Assembly (NCBI GenBank): GCA_003313425.1
Contig: NHZP01000004.1
Coordinates: 1,116,001 to 1,180,000, forward strand
Direction of reading: 5' to 3'
Length of the DNA: 64,000 bases
Origin: Pseudopyrenochaeta lycopersici
Taxonomy: Eukaryota; Ascomycota; Dothideomycetes; Pleosporales; Pseudopyrenochaetaceae
A model generated the notes under the pieces. The model had not been told where the DNA came from. It was given only the letters and a program-made list of their open reading frames with translations, and ran no database searches. Made by a program: the position numbers and the translations under genes. Shown here piece after piece: positions 10,192 to 21,888 of this stretch (positions are counted from its first letter, which is position 1; each line of letters opens with the position of its first letter).

Positions 10192-11794
10192 CTGTGATCA
10201 AGCAGTGAGAAGAGAAAGATCTACATGAGAAAGGAAATGAGTGTTTCAATATAGGAAGCAAGGCACCAAAGAAAACGGCTGAGGCTGAACCAGCCACAAC
10301 TTAGGCAGACTACAAATAGCTGGCCAATAGAATCGCCAAGATGGCTTTTGCGATGACCAAGAACGAGAGGACTGCGAGACAGCAAAAAAGCTATGGCAAG
10401 TAGTGGATCAAAGACCATGGCTGAAGCAAGCCATGCGTCGCTACGCCCAGAAGAGTGCACAACATTTGTTGTCAATCGTGGAGGAACGTGCGGCATTGCT
10501 TTTGCATAACCCTCCGCATTCCCACCGTCCGTGAGTACATAAGGTCTGGAATTCGATGACCCACGGATTAAATTCCAATTACTTTTGTTTGCGTTCCTAT
10601 GGTAGAGTGGAAGTGCACCGAAGCGGCGTCTGACCTCACAACAATCTTTCACAACAGTACTGACGCAGACAGAACAGAATTCAACCCACATTCGACTACC
10701 TTGCGAGAATGAGTTGTTCTGCTACCATCCTTGATGTTCAACAGTCATGGACCCAGTCTCTATAATTTAGACTGGCGGAGAGAAGTCTCCTTTTAGCCTT
10801 CCACCGCCAGCTGCGCCAGGCCGCATAGACCATTTTCTTCTTTGGTGCCACCGAATCGTGCCTCAACATGACCCCCGATAGTGTCCACAGGGCAGTCTTT
10901 AGCGAGGGATGCCGTGTCGTGTTGGGGCTGAGGCGGAGGAAATCTGGCTGTGGCGCTTGGCATTTTCAGCCGTATGGGACATTGAGGCGGTCATTGGCGG
11001 GCCTCGAATGCGGCCGCTCGTAACAGCTGGCAGCTGCATGGTAAGACGGGGGAACACTGCGGAGCAGAAGCTTGTGATGGCCAAGGATGGCGACACGGGA
11101 CCTACTCATCCGAACGTCTGGTCGTTGGCGATCGATGAGCGGAAGGATCAAGATGAAGCTAACACTGATCGTTACTAGTCAAGCACTGCGATGTCACGTG
11201 TCTATGTGCTAAATCTAGGAGCCAGCAAACAATATGAACCTTGGAAAGCTCATTGCTCGAGGCTTCCATGCACCCCAAACATTTTCTTAAAGTTTGGGTT
11301 GGGGGCTTAGACAAGGGTTCTCGATCACACGCCCTGAACTTCCAGCAACGCAAAAAGACCTCACACACGGCTGGGTAAGAAGGCCATGTAGTCGTTACGG
11401 TTGCTGCGATGGAGGTTTGTGATGCGTTTAAGCGGAGAGTAGAGCACTCCAAAATTTGGTTTATTTTTATATGTGGGCTTCTCTTAAGCCGTGCACTGAG
11501 CGGGCCTTGGTATTTGTTTGGGAGTCATTACGTGCAATTTCTCGGCCTGCTCCCGTGCCGCTCCCAAACAGTTCTATTCAAACTCTGGAGCTTCGGCAGA
11601 AGTTTCCGAGAGTCAGATCATGTCATCAGTATCTATTCTAGGTGTCGCATGTGAAGTACCCACCTATCCTCAATGTCTTGGATACATCCATGCGACTGGC
11701 GTGACTGCTAGTAGCATGGGCATCCCAAGGTGTATTGTGACAAATGTTAATCGCAACGCAGTAGAATGATGGATGCCTTCCAACGACATGCTGC
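10192..11794. other. Intergenic region with probable 5' exon of the giant Cys-rich gene
   Basis: A minus-strand frame from the ATG at 10691 to 10221 encodes 156 residues with a hydrophobic stretch (VFDPLLAIAFLLSRSPLVL) and could be the start of the upstream gene. The rest, 10700-11794, shows only short unsupported open frames on both strands. Confidence 0.35.
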
Positions 11795-12550
11795 TTACTT
11801 CCCATGTGCTGAGGCAACTTCCTTCTGTCCCTTTTGGACCCAGTCCTTGAAAGGGTCTTCAGCACTTGGGTCCTTCCTCAGCCTGACTATCTGATCCTCG
11901 CCCGATGGCACAAGCAAGCCTCTTTGAACTGCCTTCCTCTTTTCAATTCTCTCACTCCATTCCTTGACCTTCGGAAACCCCGCAAGGTCGATACCAGCCC
12001 ATGGCGCCCAACGTACCCATGTAGAGGTGCTAATGTCTGCAAGACTATATTTGCCACCGTTTCTGCCAACCAAGTATTGGCGATCGGATTCACTGAGCCG
12101 GGCCTCCAAGACAGAGTACAACCTTCTCGTTTCATTCTGATACCTCTTGACACCATACTCGATTTTCTCCGGTGCGTACCTTACAAAGTGATTGGCCTGG
12201 CCTTGCATCGGGCCAACGCCCGCATTCTGGAAGAAAAGCCATTGGATCATTTCGCTTTTCTCCTCTGCGTCTTCGAAGCTGAGCTTAAATTCTTTGTCAT
12301 AGTGCTCTGCTAGGTACAAGAAGATTGCACCAGACTCAAAGACGCGGAAGGAGTTGCGACTATGGTCGATGATAGCCGGGATACGGCCATTCGGGTTTAT
12401 TCTGAGGAACGAAGCTGCCTTTTGCTCATCTTTTCCAAGGTCGATAGCTGTTGTTTGGCAGGGAATACCGAGTTCCTCAAGAAAGACGGAGATCTTTTGG
12501 CCGTTGGGTGTGGCGGAAGTGAGCAGTTCGATGTTGGGGGTGGGCATCAT
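11795..12550 (-). CDS. Glutathione S-transferase, Ure2-like
   Basis: A cytosolic glutathione transferase of about 251 residues. The N-terminal thioredoxin fold starts with IELLTSATPNGQKISVFLEELGI; the Ure2-like group uses the Asn of PNG near the glutathione sulfur. FRVFESGAIFLYLAEHYD contains the ES pair that binds the glutathione gamma-glutamyl group. The all-helical C-terminal domain includes YSLADISTSTWVRW. I prefer the start at 12550 (an M-M pair directly before PTPNIELL) because the family begins just before the first strand. An in-frame ATG at 12703 would add 51 residues of basic, unstructured sequence. Substrates cannot be told from sequence. Confidence 0.88.
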   Translation of the reverse strand: MMPTPNIELLTSATPNGQKISVFLEELGIPCQTTAIDLGKDEQKAASFLRINPNGRIPAIIDHSRNSFRVFESGAIFLYLAEHYDKEFKLSFEDAEEKSEMIQWLFFQNAGVGPMQGQANHFVRYAPEKIEYGVKRYQNETRRLYSVLEARLSESDRQYLVGRNGGKYSLADISTSTWVRWAPWAGIDLAGFPKVKEWSERIEKRKAVQRGLLVPSGEDQIVRLRKDPSAEDPFKDWVQKGQKEVASAHGK

Positions 12551-12703
12551 GGAGGATTTCAGGTTATAAAATGGCTTGAAGGCTTGCTTTTTTTTAGATG
12601 GACTGGTTACTTTGCTAGTTTCTAACAATGACCAGACCTTTGAAAATGAATGATGAGGCTTTGGAGGATACTGACATTGGACCCTTGGAGGCTTACTCAT
12701 CAT

Positions 12704-13568
12704 GACGTATAAGTTAGTTTGTTGGAGATGATAACAATGATATAAAGATTGAGAAGTTGTGTGATCATTACCTCTGTTACTGATTCACTTATGAGTAAAT
12801 TAATGTAGTTTGAGTACGTATCTTATAGGCATAGACAGCGGCAAAATGTTTGTTCTGAATCCTTACTGAAGCCCCTTCACTGTGGCCGTGATGACCCTTG
12901 TAGTCATGTTTTATTCTTCCAGCGGCCTGATTTTACCAACTGATGACTTCGGTACATCTTAGTGCTAGCTAATTTTGGTGCTCAAGTTCCCCAACTCAGA
13001 TATCACAAACGCATGATAAATCAATAAAACAGAGCATTGCAAGTTGACTCATGAGCCTTTGGTCGAAGCATGTTATTCTCTTCACCTTCATCGGAGAAGC
13101 AAAATTTCCTACCAACATCCATCGTCATTTTGACTTTCCACATTATCACAGATGCCCCTTCTTGTCGGCCTACATCTTCGACCCTAATCGTGGACTACTT
13201 TCCCTACAAGCTGATTTCTATCGCAAGCCCATGTCGTAGCAAGAGGTGCGGTGGGCATTGGCTGTACAATATTTAGCGCATGTGAGAGTATTGTCTGGAC
13301 AAGAACTTGAATTATGTCATCTTACATGACAGCTTTATATCAGTAGCAATGTTTGACCAACGGGTAATGGGACCAAAGTCTTTGACTGAATTTTTACGGG
13401 TTTTATTTCTACATAACTTAGGGTACAACAATCATTCCTCTTCACGCTTCAGCTCACCAACAATGAGAAAGTCGGAGGACGGGTAATGATACCACAAGAA
13501 ATCTTGACGCTTCCAAAAAAAAGAAATAGGAAATCCACCAAGCCGTTTTAATCATATTGCTCAATCAC
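12704..13568. other. Intergenic region
   Basis: This lies upstream of the glutathione transferase and downstream of the glyoxal oxidase, so it should contain the transferase promoter. It is A+T-richer than the flanking genes. I see no coding sequence. Confidence 0.5.
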
Positions 13569-16152
13569 TTATGAAACCTTGACGAACTGTCCCATAGCCG
13601 GAACGCCGTCTACAAGAACGTAGACAACATAGGGACCAGCAGGCGCGATGGCCTTGTTGGGGGGCATCGTGACTGTGATGGTTTGAGCGGTACGACCAGT
13701 CCTGAAGCCCTTTGTATCAAGGAACGCCATACGGTGACCCATATGGACGGAGTGAGTGACGAAGCCACCATAGTAGAGGGAGACCTTGACTTCCTTTGAG
13801 TTGGCAGAGGGCGCGTTAAATCTGATGGTGAAGGTCGAGCCGTTGGCCTTGAGGTCCTTGCTCGAGAGTCTGACATCGGAAGGACGAGTGGGATTGCCCT
13901 GGAGATAAGGAGGTGTGTAGATCTCATTGCGGAATTCGGTGATGAAGGGGTCCTTCGCGGTGGCCTGGAGAACAGGCATCTCAACAGGGTTGGAGCCTGA
14001 GATGAGCAGCGTGCCGTCAAGAAGGAGAAGCGCGACGCTATGGTACATGCGGGGGATGGTGGAAGTAGGTCCCGTTGTAAAGCGCTTACCCTTGGGTTGG
14101 TTGGGGTCGTAGATCAAAACTTCGAGACTGGGCTTTTGCGCCACCCCAAAACCTTGAGCACCTTCCTGAGCTCCGTTGACCCAGATAATGGTTCCGTCGG
14201 CGAGTAGGGTACCCTCAACCATACCACGACCCTCGGGCATAGAGTCCATCTCCCACTCAGGGTTGGTATCCAGGGGCCTAATACGACCACAAGATGGGTC
14301 GCTAGGGGCAGTGATATCCTGGTATGGGCCACCTCCGCAAATAATGACGTCGGGGTTCCAATCATTTGCGCTTGACAGAGCCATCATAACCGAACCACCG
14401 GTGTTGGGGTAGGTACGGTATGCACCGGGTAAATCTGCAAACTTACGAACGACGGTGCCGGTGGCAGCATTGAAGATCTCTGCAGATTTAGCGACCTGAA
14501 CGAAGAGGTTGCCATCCTTCATGAGATGGATGAAAGGGTACATGTAGTAAGGCTGATTCTTGTTGAGAATCTCCATGTCGATGCTCTTGCCCTGCGGAGT
14601 ACCATCGGCGTTCAGCCATTCGTAGGTAGGGTTGTTGTTCTCTGGCTTGCTAGGATCAAGACCGTTCAAACTTCCCGATGCGACAAAGATCGTGTCATCA
14701 GGCATAATCTGAACAGAAGCATACCAACGAGCAGTGTCAAGTTGCGTACCAGGTTCGACCCAGGCCTTTCCGTCAAGGGAATTGTCAGAAGAAGATCGCT
14801 CGAGGAAACGGATGCCCTTGAAACCATCTGTGACGGTGGGATCGATGAAGTCCAATGGAGCGTTACCACCGAGAGAAGCAAATCGACCATCAGCAAGGAA
14901 GATACCACCGGAGCAGAATGCATTGGTCTTGTACGCAAGAGGTACTAATTTCTGCGTAGTAGGATCATACTCTGAAGAGTAGGCATATTGGCCGTTGGGG
15001 AGCTTGAGTTCGGTGTAGTTTTCGACCTTGTCCAGGAAGACGACTTTACCGTTCGGCATCAGACCAGCATGCATAGCAGGTACACCGGATCGACCCTTGA
15101 TCTCCAGAGTTCCAGGCTTAACTGCAACGGGGGCGGGACTAGCGGCAGGGGCGGCCTGGCCAGGTGCTTTGTCGCAGGGACCGCTTTGGCAGCCTTCGCC
15201 ACAATGGGCAGTAGTGTTACCACAGTAGCCATACATGGAGCAGCAAGATCCTTGGGCCCAGCTACCGCAGATGGTGTTGGCAAATTTCGCGCCACAGCTT
15301 CCATCGGTGGTTGGGATGCCAGTAGGATCCGCCTTTGTCTCAACCACGCTTGAGGGCTTACCAAGGACGGGTTCACCAGAGGTCGTCGAGGAGGGTGGTC
15401 TGGATACAGCCGGTGTAGGAGTGGGTTTTGTGGTCTCAACTGGATCAGAGTCTTTGCATCCGTTTTGGCAGCCGTTTGCAACAAGGCAGTGGCCGTCAGT
15501 GACACCGCAGTAGCTGTAGAGCTAGGTCAGTATTGGCACCGTTATGGCATGTTGAGGACTTACCCGTAAGATGAGCAGCATCCACCGTAAGCGCTATTGG
15601 CATCGCACGATGCCCCGCCAAATTCCTTGCCGCATCTTCCGTCATCTCGGGGTGCGGTTGTTCCAGGTGTCGTTGGCGCAGGCTCGGCAGGCTTCACCGG
15701 GGAGGGCTCAGCGGTATTACCACAGCCAGATTGACATCCAGTTCCGCAATGAGCAGGTGAGTCGCCGCACCAGCCGTAGGATGAACAACATGTGCCGGTG
15801 TATGATGTGCTGTTTGGGTCGCAGAGTAGATTACCATTTGCAGGACCGCATTTGCCGTCAGTAGAATACTGTCCGGCGGCTTGTCGCTTTGCCGGGACCA
15901 CACGCAGAGAAGACCTAGATAGGATTTTGGACTTGTCACTCTTTATATCTGCCACACATCTGCTGGTGATTAGTAACAGGTACGGGGAGAGGGCGAAGCA
16001 TCATACGTGTTCTGTTCGGTGCAGTGTTGGCCGGTCAAGCAACGGGTGGATGCAATAGAGTTGAACCTGCAGGTAGGGTTGACCCAGGTGAAGCTGATAT
16101 TGGCGGATGCCAGGCCAGCAAGGGCGCCGAGACCGAAAAGACTTGTCCTCAT
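13569..16152 (-). CDS. Secreted glyoxal/galactose oxidase-like copper radical oxidase with three chitin-binding domains
   Basis: Exons are 16007-16152, 15564-15959 and 13569-15513 with agreeing phases, giving 828 residues. Residues 1-17 are a signal peptide (MRTSLFGLGALAGLASA). Three hevein-type chitin-binding domains follow, at about 86-127, 155-200 and 243-285, each with the CCSxYGxCG core and separated by Pro/Thr-rich linkers. The catalytic seven-bladed domain then carries all ligands expected of a copper radical oxidase: Cys in AFCSGG (the Cys-Tyr cofactor partner), Tyr in TARWYAS, Tyr-His in PRMYHSVA, and a further His in FVTHSVHMGHR. The C-terminus is the DUF1929-type domain. Such enzymes oxidise aldehydes or alcohols and make H2O2. 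The chitin-binding modules suggest action at the fungal wall or at chitin, which is inference. Confidence 0.9.
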
Positions 16153-18019
16153 TGTCACAAGTAGACTAAATACCAAGCGTCAGCCAAATGTAGTAATGGG
16201 TATCAAAGATCCAACCGAAAGCTAGACTTGAAGAGTAAAGAGTGAACTAGCCGCGGAAGGGACGAATAGCTATGCAACTAAAGTTGAGATAATGGAGGTC
16301 ACTGCCTGGCTGTTTTCGAGCATTGGTAGAGATTTTTCCATCCCATATGTGGTCGTGAACGTTGCACAATGACACAAACGCGGAGCACCGTAGCAACCAA
16401 ATGCAGGGAAGCGGCCCGCCGACCACGCGGTATAGTTTGTAAGAGAAAGAACGTACAGTTGTTTGTTCTTTTTCTTTTGGCGGCGTTTCGCCTAGACGCG
16501 CAGAGAAGCCGTCAAGAGCTGTAGATGAGAATTAATTAACTTTAGGTGAAAGACGATATTAAGAATGGCAGCTGGAACGAGTGACAGCTACACAAACTAT
16601 GCTGAACGAGCGTGGGGGAAAACGAAGGGAGTGCTGAAGGCAAGGAGCTTGAAGCGTGCCAACAGCGACGAGGTGAGGTGAGGGAGAAAAGCTAGGGAAC
16701 GCCGTGGTTCAAGTATGTATGCGTGTCAAACATGACCTGAGTTGGTTCAAGCTTGTTAGTCGTCCTTGGGGCATTATGGCCAAAGTAGAAAAGCAGGAGA
16801 TCGTTCGAAGACGTGGGACCAATGGCAGGTTTCATGAGAGCCCAAAGTGGAAGCGGCGGCAATTTCATCTCTCTGCACAGCCAATGCTAGCCCCGCTGAG
16901 GTATGATCATCGCTAGGGTCGGGCTTGTCCTAGTTCTATTTCTGGGCGCAAGAATTGGCTCGCGGTGCACCAACGTCGTGAAGGGCATGTTTTGCATTGC
17001 GAAGTGGGCCTGGCAGGAGCAAGCGGCGCTGAACGCCTGCTCGAGCGCTCGTAAACGGTGGAACTGCATTGCCGCTGCGTCACTGCGTCACTGAGGGCGC
17101 AGCGCTGAGGACACTCGCAACGGCGGCGGCGGACACGCTTTGCGAGGGATCAGCCAACCTGACAGCCATGATGGCTGTCATCAGGCTCCCATTACCAGTC
17201 ATCGGCTTCACCAGTGGTAGTAGCGAGAAGCTTGACTTGGTCAAGCCTCAGAAGGAGCATTCAATGGCTGCACCGAAATTACAGCGGTCGCCACCGCTCT
17301 AACCTGCTAAGGGCAGGGACGACGACGCCGCAGGGAAAGTGTCAGGGGCGCACACCCCACAGCTGACAAGGAACAGGTCTAGCGTGCCAAGGCTGATCCA
17401 TGATCAGGGGGAGCCACGACCGAGACGAACCGCATCTCCAAGACATGTCGCGAGGTCAGCCCTGATCATTTTACGTGAGCGAAAGGCTGTGCCGAGAATT
17501 GCAAAGTGCCATGGCAATTGGCAGGGGTAACATTGCAAGAAATTTTCAACGTGTCGACAGGAGCGCCCACACCGACAGTATTAACCGTAGCTCTTCGTAT
17601 CCCTCGAGCACCAGTCCAGGTCTGGCGCTGCTAGCCCACCAGCACTACCACCCCTTTGCCGTGTGGCCGACCACGAGTATCGATGTGACAAGCTTTGGTG
17701 ACATCCCGTCGAAGGCCGATTATCGATTGTCAGCACTGGGGGCAGAATGGCAAAGCCGATATCCGCTTTTATGACATGGCCCTGTATCTGGTTTTTCACG
17801 CGTAGATCACCGGGCATCCATGCGGCCTCAAGCTCTCGTATTTCGAAATTGCATTCAACCTGTCAGTGGGAGCATCACGCTTGCCAATGCAAACAAGCTC
17901 CACCGTGTCTGACGTTATGACGCCAGCCCTATGGAAGCCGGCGGATCATCACCGTGATAATGAAATTTGGCCGACGCTATGCAGCCACACTGTCTAGCCC
18001 AGAGCACTGCCACGGCGTC
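16153..18019. other. Gene-poor region, upstream of the glyoxal oxidase
   Basis: The first few hundred bases should include the oxidase promoter. Open frames such as 17069-17302 and 17475-17774 (plus) are short, have no domain and no splice partners, so none is called. Confidence 0.45.
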
Positions 18020-18726
18020 TCAGCTCAGCCCAAAGCAACCTCGAGCATGTGCCGGTAGTCGTGCTCTATTCGAGCTCCTCGCACAGGCCGGACATATGGT
18101 CTTTTCTTTGCTCTGAAGGACTACTTCGAACACATTACACTTGCTCTTTTGGCTAAACATCCTGTCTTCCAATCGAGATGCTTTCCTAATTTCCGATAAT
18201 GGCATGCTTAGAGCTACCTCTTCAGTCTTTGTTCTGTTGAACACCGATTTCGCTTTAATTTCTGTATCCGGGCTGTCTTCAATAACCGGCAGTGTCCGCT
18301 GGGAAAGATTGGGCACATTGAGAGCACTACTGCATGTAACAACTCCTGATGCCTTGTGATTGGATTTGTGTTTCGGACCGCTTCGACTATCACCTGACAT
18401 CGGCGCTCGTGAAGCTCGCCTTCTCTCGGCTACTCTCTGTGGTTCATCCGATCCAATGGGTCTGATGGACGGATGCAGCGGATTCAAGAAATTGTCGGGG
18501 TCGTGTGCTGCACGGTCGAAGCTGCACGATAGTGCTTTGTGAAGAAACTGTCTCCACGCTGCCACTGCTAAAAGTCAATACCTGTGACACAGAAGAGGAA
18601 TAGGAGTGCGTGCTTACGATTCGTAGCATCCAATGGCACGTCTTGATTATCCCCTTTTGAAGACTTCCTCCCCTACCTTCATTCATCTGGACTAACATTG
18701 GAGGCTCTCATCTTCGGCTCTTTCAT
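18020..18726 (-). pseudogene. Probable broken gene of unknown family
   Basis: A 181-codon open segment (18020-18565) reads like protein and ends in a TAG or TGA-closed frame at 18020. It joins in phase through a GTAAGC donor (exon end 18618) and a TTTTAGCAG acceptor to an upstream segment starting at the ATG at 18726. That upstream segment contains two in-frame stops, TGA at 18679-18681 and TAG at 18673-18675, each one transition away from a sense codon. The flanking residues (SSKGDNQDVPLDATN before the intron, AAWRQFLHKALSC after it) look genuinely coding. The two overlapping TAG/CAG acceptors differ by three bases. I do not recognise the family. Alternatively the upstream segment is chance and the gene starts elsewhere. 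Confidence 0.4.
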
Positions 18727-20613
18727 CTTGCGGACTCTTTTCACCGCTTAATATTCCGATATCAATGCTGCAGAAAACAATGCCGGCAGCCGTCGAGTAC
18801 TATAGTCCCGCCTAGCAGGCACCAATAACCTTATGTCTCAAACCGCTCCTTCACCGGACATCACGATCGGCCGAACTATAGATTGGACTAAAACAGCTGT
18901 TGAGACAAAGCAGTTCACTTGAACAGTGACTCTATTGTGAAGGAGGCAGGTTTGATATTCTTCATTTTATCCTGTCTGATGCCTTTCTTTGTCGTTTCAG
19001 CCATTGTAAAGAAGTATCTCCTCCATATAGGCTCACATGCAACTCCCTAGTCCCACTCGTCTGTCATCCATTTGTTCCAGAACATCGGAGCAATTGCGGC
19101 TGTTCCCCGTAACAAATGACATCTTGACTGAGACTCTCGTTTCAATCAAACGTGCATCGACCATGGTCGAACTACCCTGCTCTACAAGAAGGGCATCGAT
19201 TAAACCCTTACACCGCCTCTCAATTTGAGCTTTGCGAACCAGCCATCTCGCCAAGCGACCTGTTGTGTTCCCTTCGTTTCTCGGGCTCACCAAGCGAAGG
19301 TCATCACCCCAACGACGATCAAACATCGGTACATCTGAGTAGCCCTATATCGGCCTTATGCAAGACGGATTATTTGTGGATCTACCGGAGATGTAACAGC
19401 GCTGCCGCGAGATGATGAGGAGCATCTGCCCAGCCTTGTACAACGGTCGCCTACTATAACCCTGCGTGGACTCCACACGTGAGCTGTTGTCAGGATTCCA
19501 GTAGCGATCTCAGGTACTGCAGAACACGCCACTTAATCTTGTCATGTTTGACAAACATGATCATATGCTGCTTCCACTCGGCCCTCAATGCGACGTCGTT
19601 TCCAGATTCTGGGTACACGGATAGTGCATGAGACTATCGTCAGACCAGCTAAATCCACCTTTCAAGTCACCGAATCAATCGTGCAGCCTGGCTCGTAATT
19701 GAAACTTTATGATCTGCGGCTTCACTCTCAGTACTGATCCATAACGCAATATGCACACTACATTCACGACAGCCTTGGCCTTCCTTACCTCACTCTAGAC
19801 TGGCCTCTCCTCAACTACAACAGCAAAATGCATACCACGTGCCGCGACTCAACACCGCATTCGCCTACACTTCCTTCCCCATGCATATGACAGCAAGCTA
19901 ATCAAGCTATGCAGATCGGTCCTATAAGACAACATCGATGTACAAAAGCTGGGACACAACGCGGCTAGTCGCATGGCGGTGCAGGAGCGCGCTGATTGAG
20001 GGATGTTCAATCATTCAATGGGTGTACGCGCGCGGGAAGCTGCGTGGGAACGGTGGAGGGCAAGATGAGTTGGCACTGTCACGGAAGTTTCGTGACTGTG
20101 AAGGAGTAGCTAAGTTGAACATCATGAGAAGGGCGTTTGAGATTTAGCATCATCTGCCTTCAGGCAAAATAGCGAAACTTAAATTTTTTATGCCTACCTC
20201 GTGGCAGCCAGTGTCAGTATCTTTTTTGTTTTTCCAAAAAGTTGTGAATCTCCTCAGTTCTGGGCTGAGCTGCGCCTGGACGCATTGCGTGGCTACACGA
20301 CGGTTCGGGACATGAAACTCGGTACCAAAGTTTGAACAATACCCTTGCGCGAAAGCTGTTGTATGGGGACAAAAGAAACCTTCTGAGACTCGGTCTGGCT
20401 ACGCTCAGATGCGTTCCAACTCATTTTTGAGGTTAATGATATATACCATCATTTTGTTGCAATGTTGTCCGTCGATAAACAACATAATACCAGATGCCTT
20501 GCTGTGCCATGCTATTCCATCCATCCCGAACGCCATACCTATGTCGTGAAAGAAACACAATCATCACCCGCCCATACCCACCACAGCTCCAGGATTCGGA
20601 AGACTAAAGGAGA
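18727..20613. other. Gene-poor region
   Basis: Nothing convincing on either strand. Open frames are under 100 codons and lack domain or splice support. The right part should contain the 3' UTR of the zinc-ribbon gene. Confidence 0.45.
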
Positions 20614-21888
20614 TCAATCTTTACTGCACCCACAGCTAATGACCCTTACAAACCCGCTCGGTCTTGTTTTCTTCGTACTGCCACTTTTACTTGCCCTGAC
20701 AAACTCTACAGTTTCCCTCCTGGCCTGCTCCAGCCGCTCATCTTCATGACTTTTCTTCTTCTTACTCCTCACTTCATCCATAGTACCTAAGCTCTCAAGA
20801 CTCTCGATGCTGCCCTTGCTGCCCTTGCCAATGCCTTTTGCCTTGATTTTTTTTCGGCCCATCCATCCTACAAGTCCGACCTTTTCTTCTTCGTCGCTAT
20901 CCCAGTTGTCCCACGCGCTTGTTGTGTTTTGTAGCGCGCAGCTTGAGCGACACACGCTCGGAGGTGATGTTGTCGTTGCTGAGGGGTAGGGATCTAGTGC
21001 GCTGAGTTCAGAGAGTGTGGCGCTGATATTCCGCGCGTAGGGGGATAGATTTATTGATGCAATGTTTGCGAGGCTGGAAGGTCTTGTGGAAGAGCGCGAG
21101 TGGGACGTTGACGGGGGTGTTGTGGGTATGTTACTGTGTGTTGGGGTTGTAGGGTGAGAGTATGAACGTGGCGAATAAGCGTGTTGATTTGCTATCTGAA
21201 GTCGCAGAAATGGCTCATTTGGGTCTGTCAGTGACGTCTTCCGGCTACGATTCGGCTCTAGACAGATTTCTTGCGGTTGTGGAGGCCGTAACGACGAAAG
21301 GCGAATTGGTGGGTCGACAAACTGTGAAGGCATAGGGCAGAATGACCTCCGTTTTGGAGATGTGGATGTTGGCATGGTAAGTTCTTCTACAGAGGAGTCT
21401 TTGTGCAATTGTACGAGATCTGTAGAAGCATAGTTGCGCACCGACGGGCTGAGTGGTGGCGTTGTTTCGCCAGTGGGCGCAGGTAGGATAATGGTCCTCT
21501 TGCAACGCTCGCAAATCCCAGAAGCAAAGGTAATAGGTTGCTTGCAGGACCCGCATATAGCTACTGTTGTTGAGAGTGTTTTAACAAGCGCTTTTCTGAA
21601 CTTGACGTCGAAACTGGATCTTGTGAAAGTTGTTGTGGGTATAGAATGCAACTCGGCATCCCTGCCAACATCTAACGCTGTTGAACGTTGGGGACTCGCC
21701 GCTTGCGTAATCTCTTCTCTTCTCCTTGCATTTTCCACAGCTCTTTTCTCGTATTCATCCCATAGTTTTGCAGTCTTCGAGGGAGTACATGGCGGCGGTG
21801 GCCGAGGGTCCTTGAATGGCGATATTGTTCTCGCAAGTGGTGACGACTGGTGAGGTGCGAATGTCATGGTTGAGGTTGAAGATGACAT
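20614..21888 (-). CDS. Zinc-ribbon-containing protein of unknown function
   Basis: A single exon of 424 residues, starting at an ATG at 21888. Residues about 112-133 form a four-Cys motif, CGSCKQPITFASGICERCKR, that should bind one zinc. The rest is Ser/Thr/Pro-rich and probably disordered, with DP-rich and PTTPTHS stretches. Near the C-terminus an acidic patch (NWDSDEEEKVG) is followed by a basic GRKKIKAKGIGKGSKG segment, and then a helix rich in Lys, Glu and Arg. The layout suggests a regulatory or scaffold protein. I do not recognise a named family. Confidence 0.75.
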   Translation of the reverse strand: MSSSTSTMTFAPHQSSPLARTISPFKDPRPPPPCTPSKTAKLWDEYEKRAVENARRREEITQAASPQRSTALDVGRDAELHSIPTTTFTRSSFDVKFRKALVKTLSTTVAICGSCKQPITFASGICERCKRTIILPAPTGETTPPLSPSVRNYASTDLVQLHKDSSVEELTMPTSTSPKRRSFCPMPSQFVDPPIRLSSLRPPQPQEICLEPNRSRKTSLTDPNEPFLRLQIANQHAYSPRSYSHPTTPTHSNIPTTPPSTSHSRSSTRPSSLANIASINLSPYARNISATLSELSALDPYPSATTTSPPSVCRSSCALQNTTSAWDNWDSDEEEKVGLVGWMGRKKIKAKGIGKGSKGSIESLESLGTMDEVRSKKKKSHEDERLEQARRETVEFVRASKSGSTKKTRPSGFVRVISCGCSKD

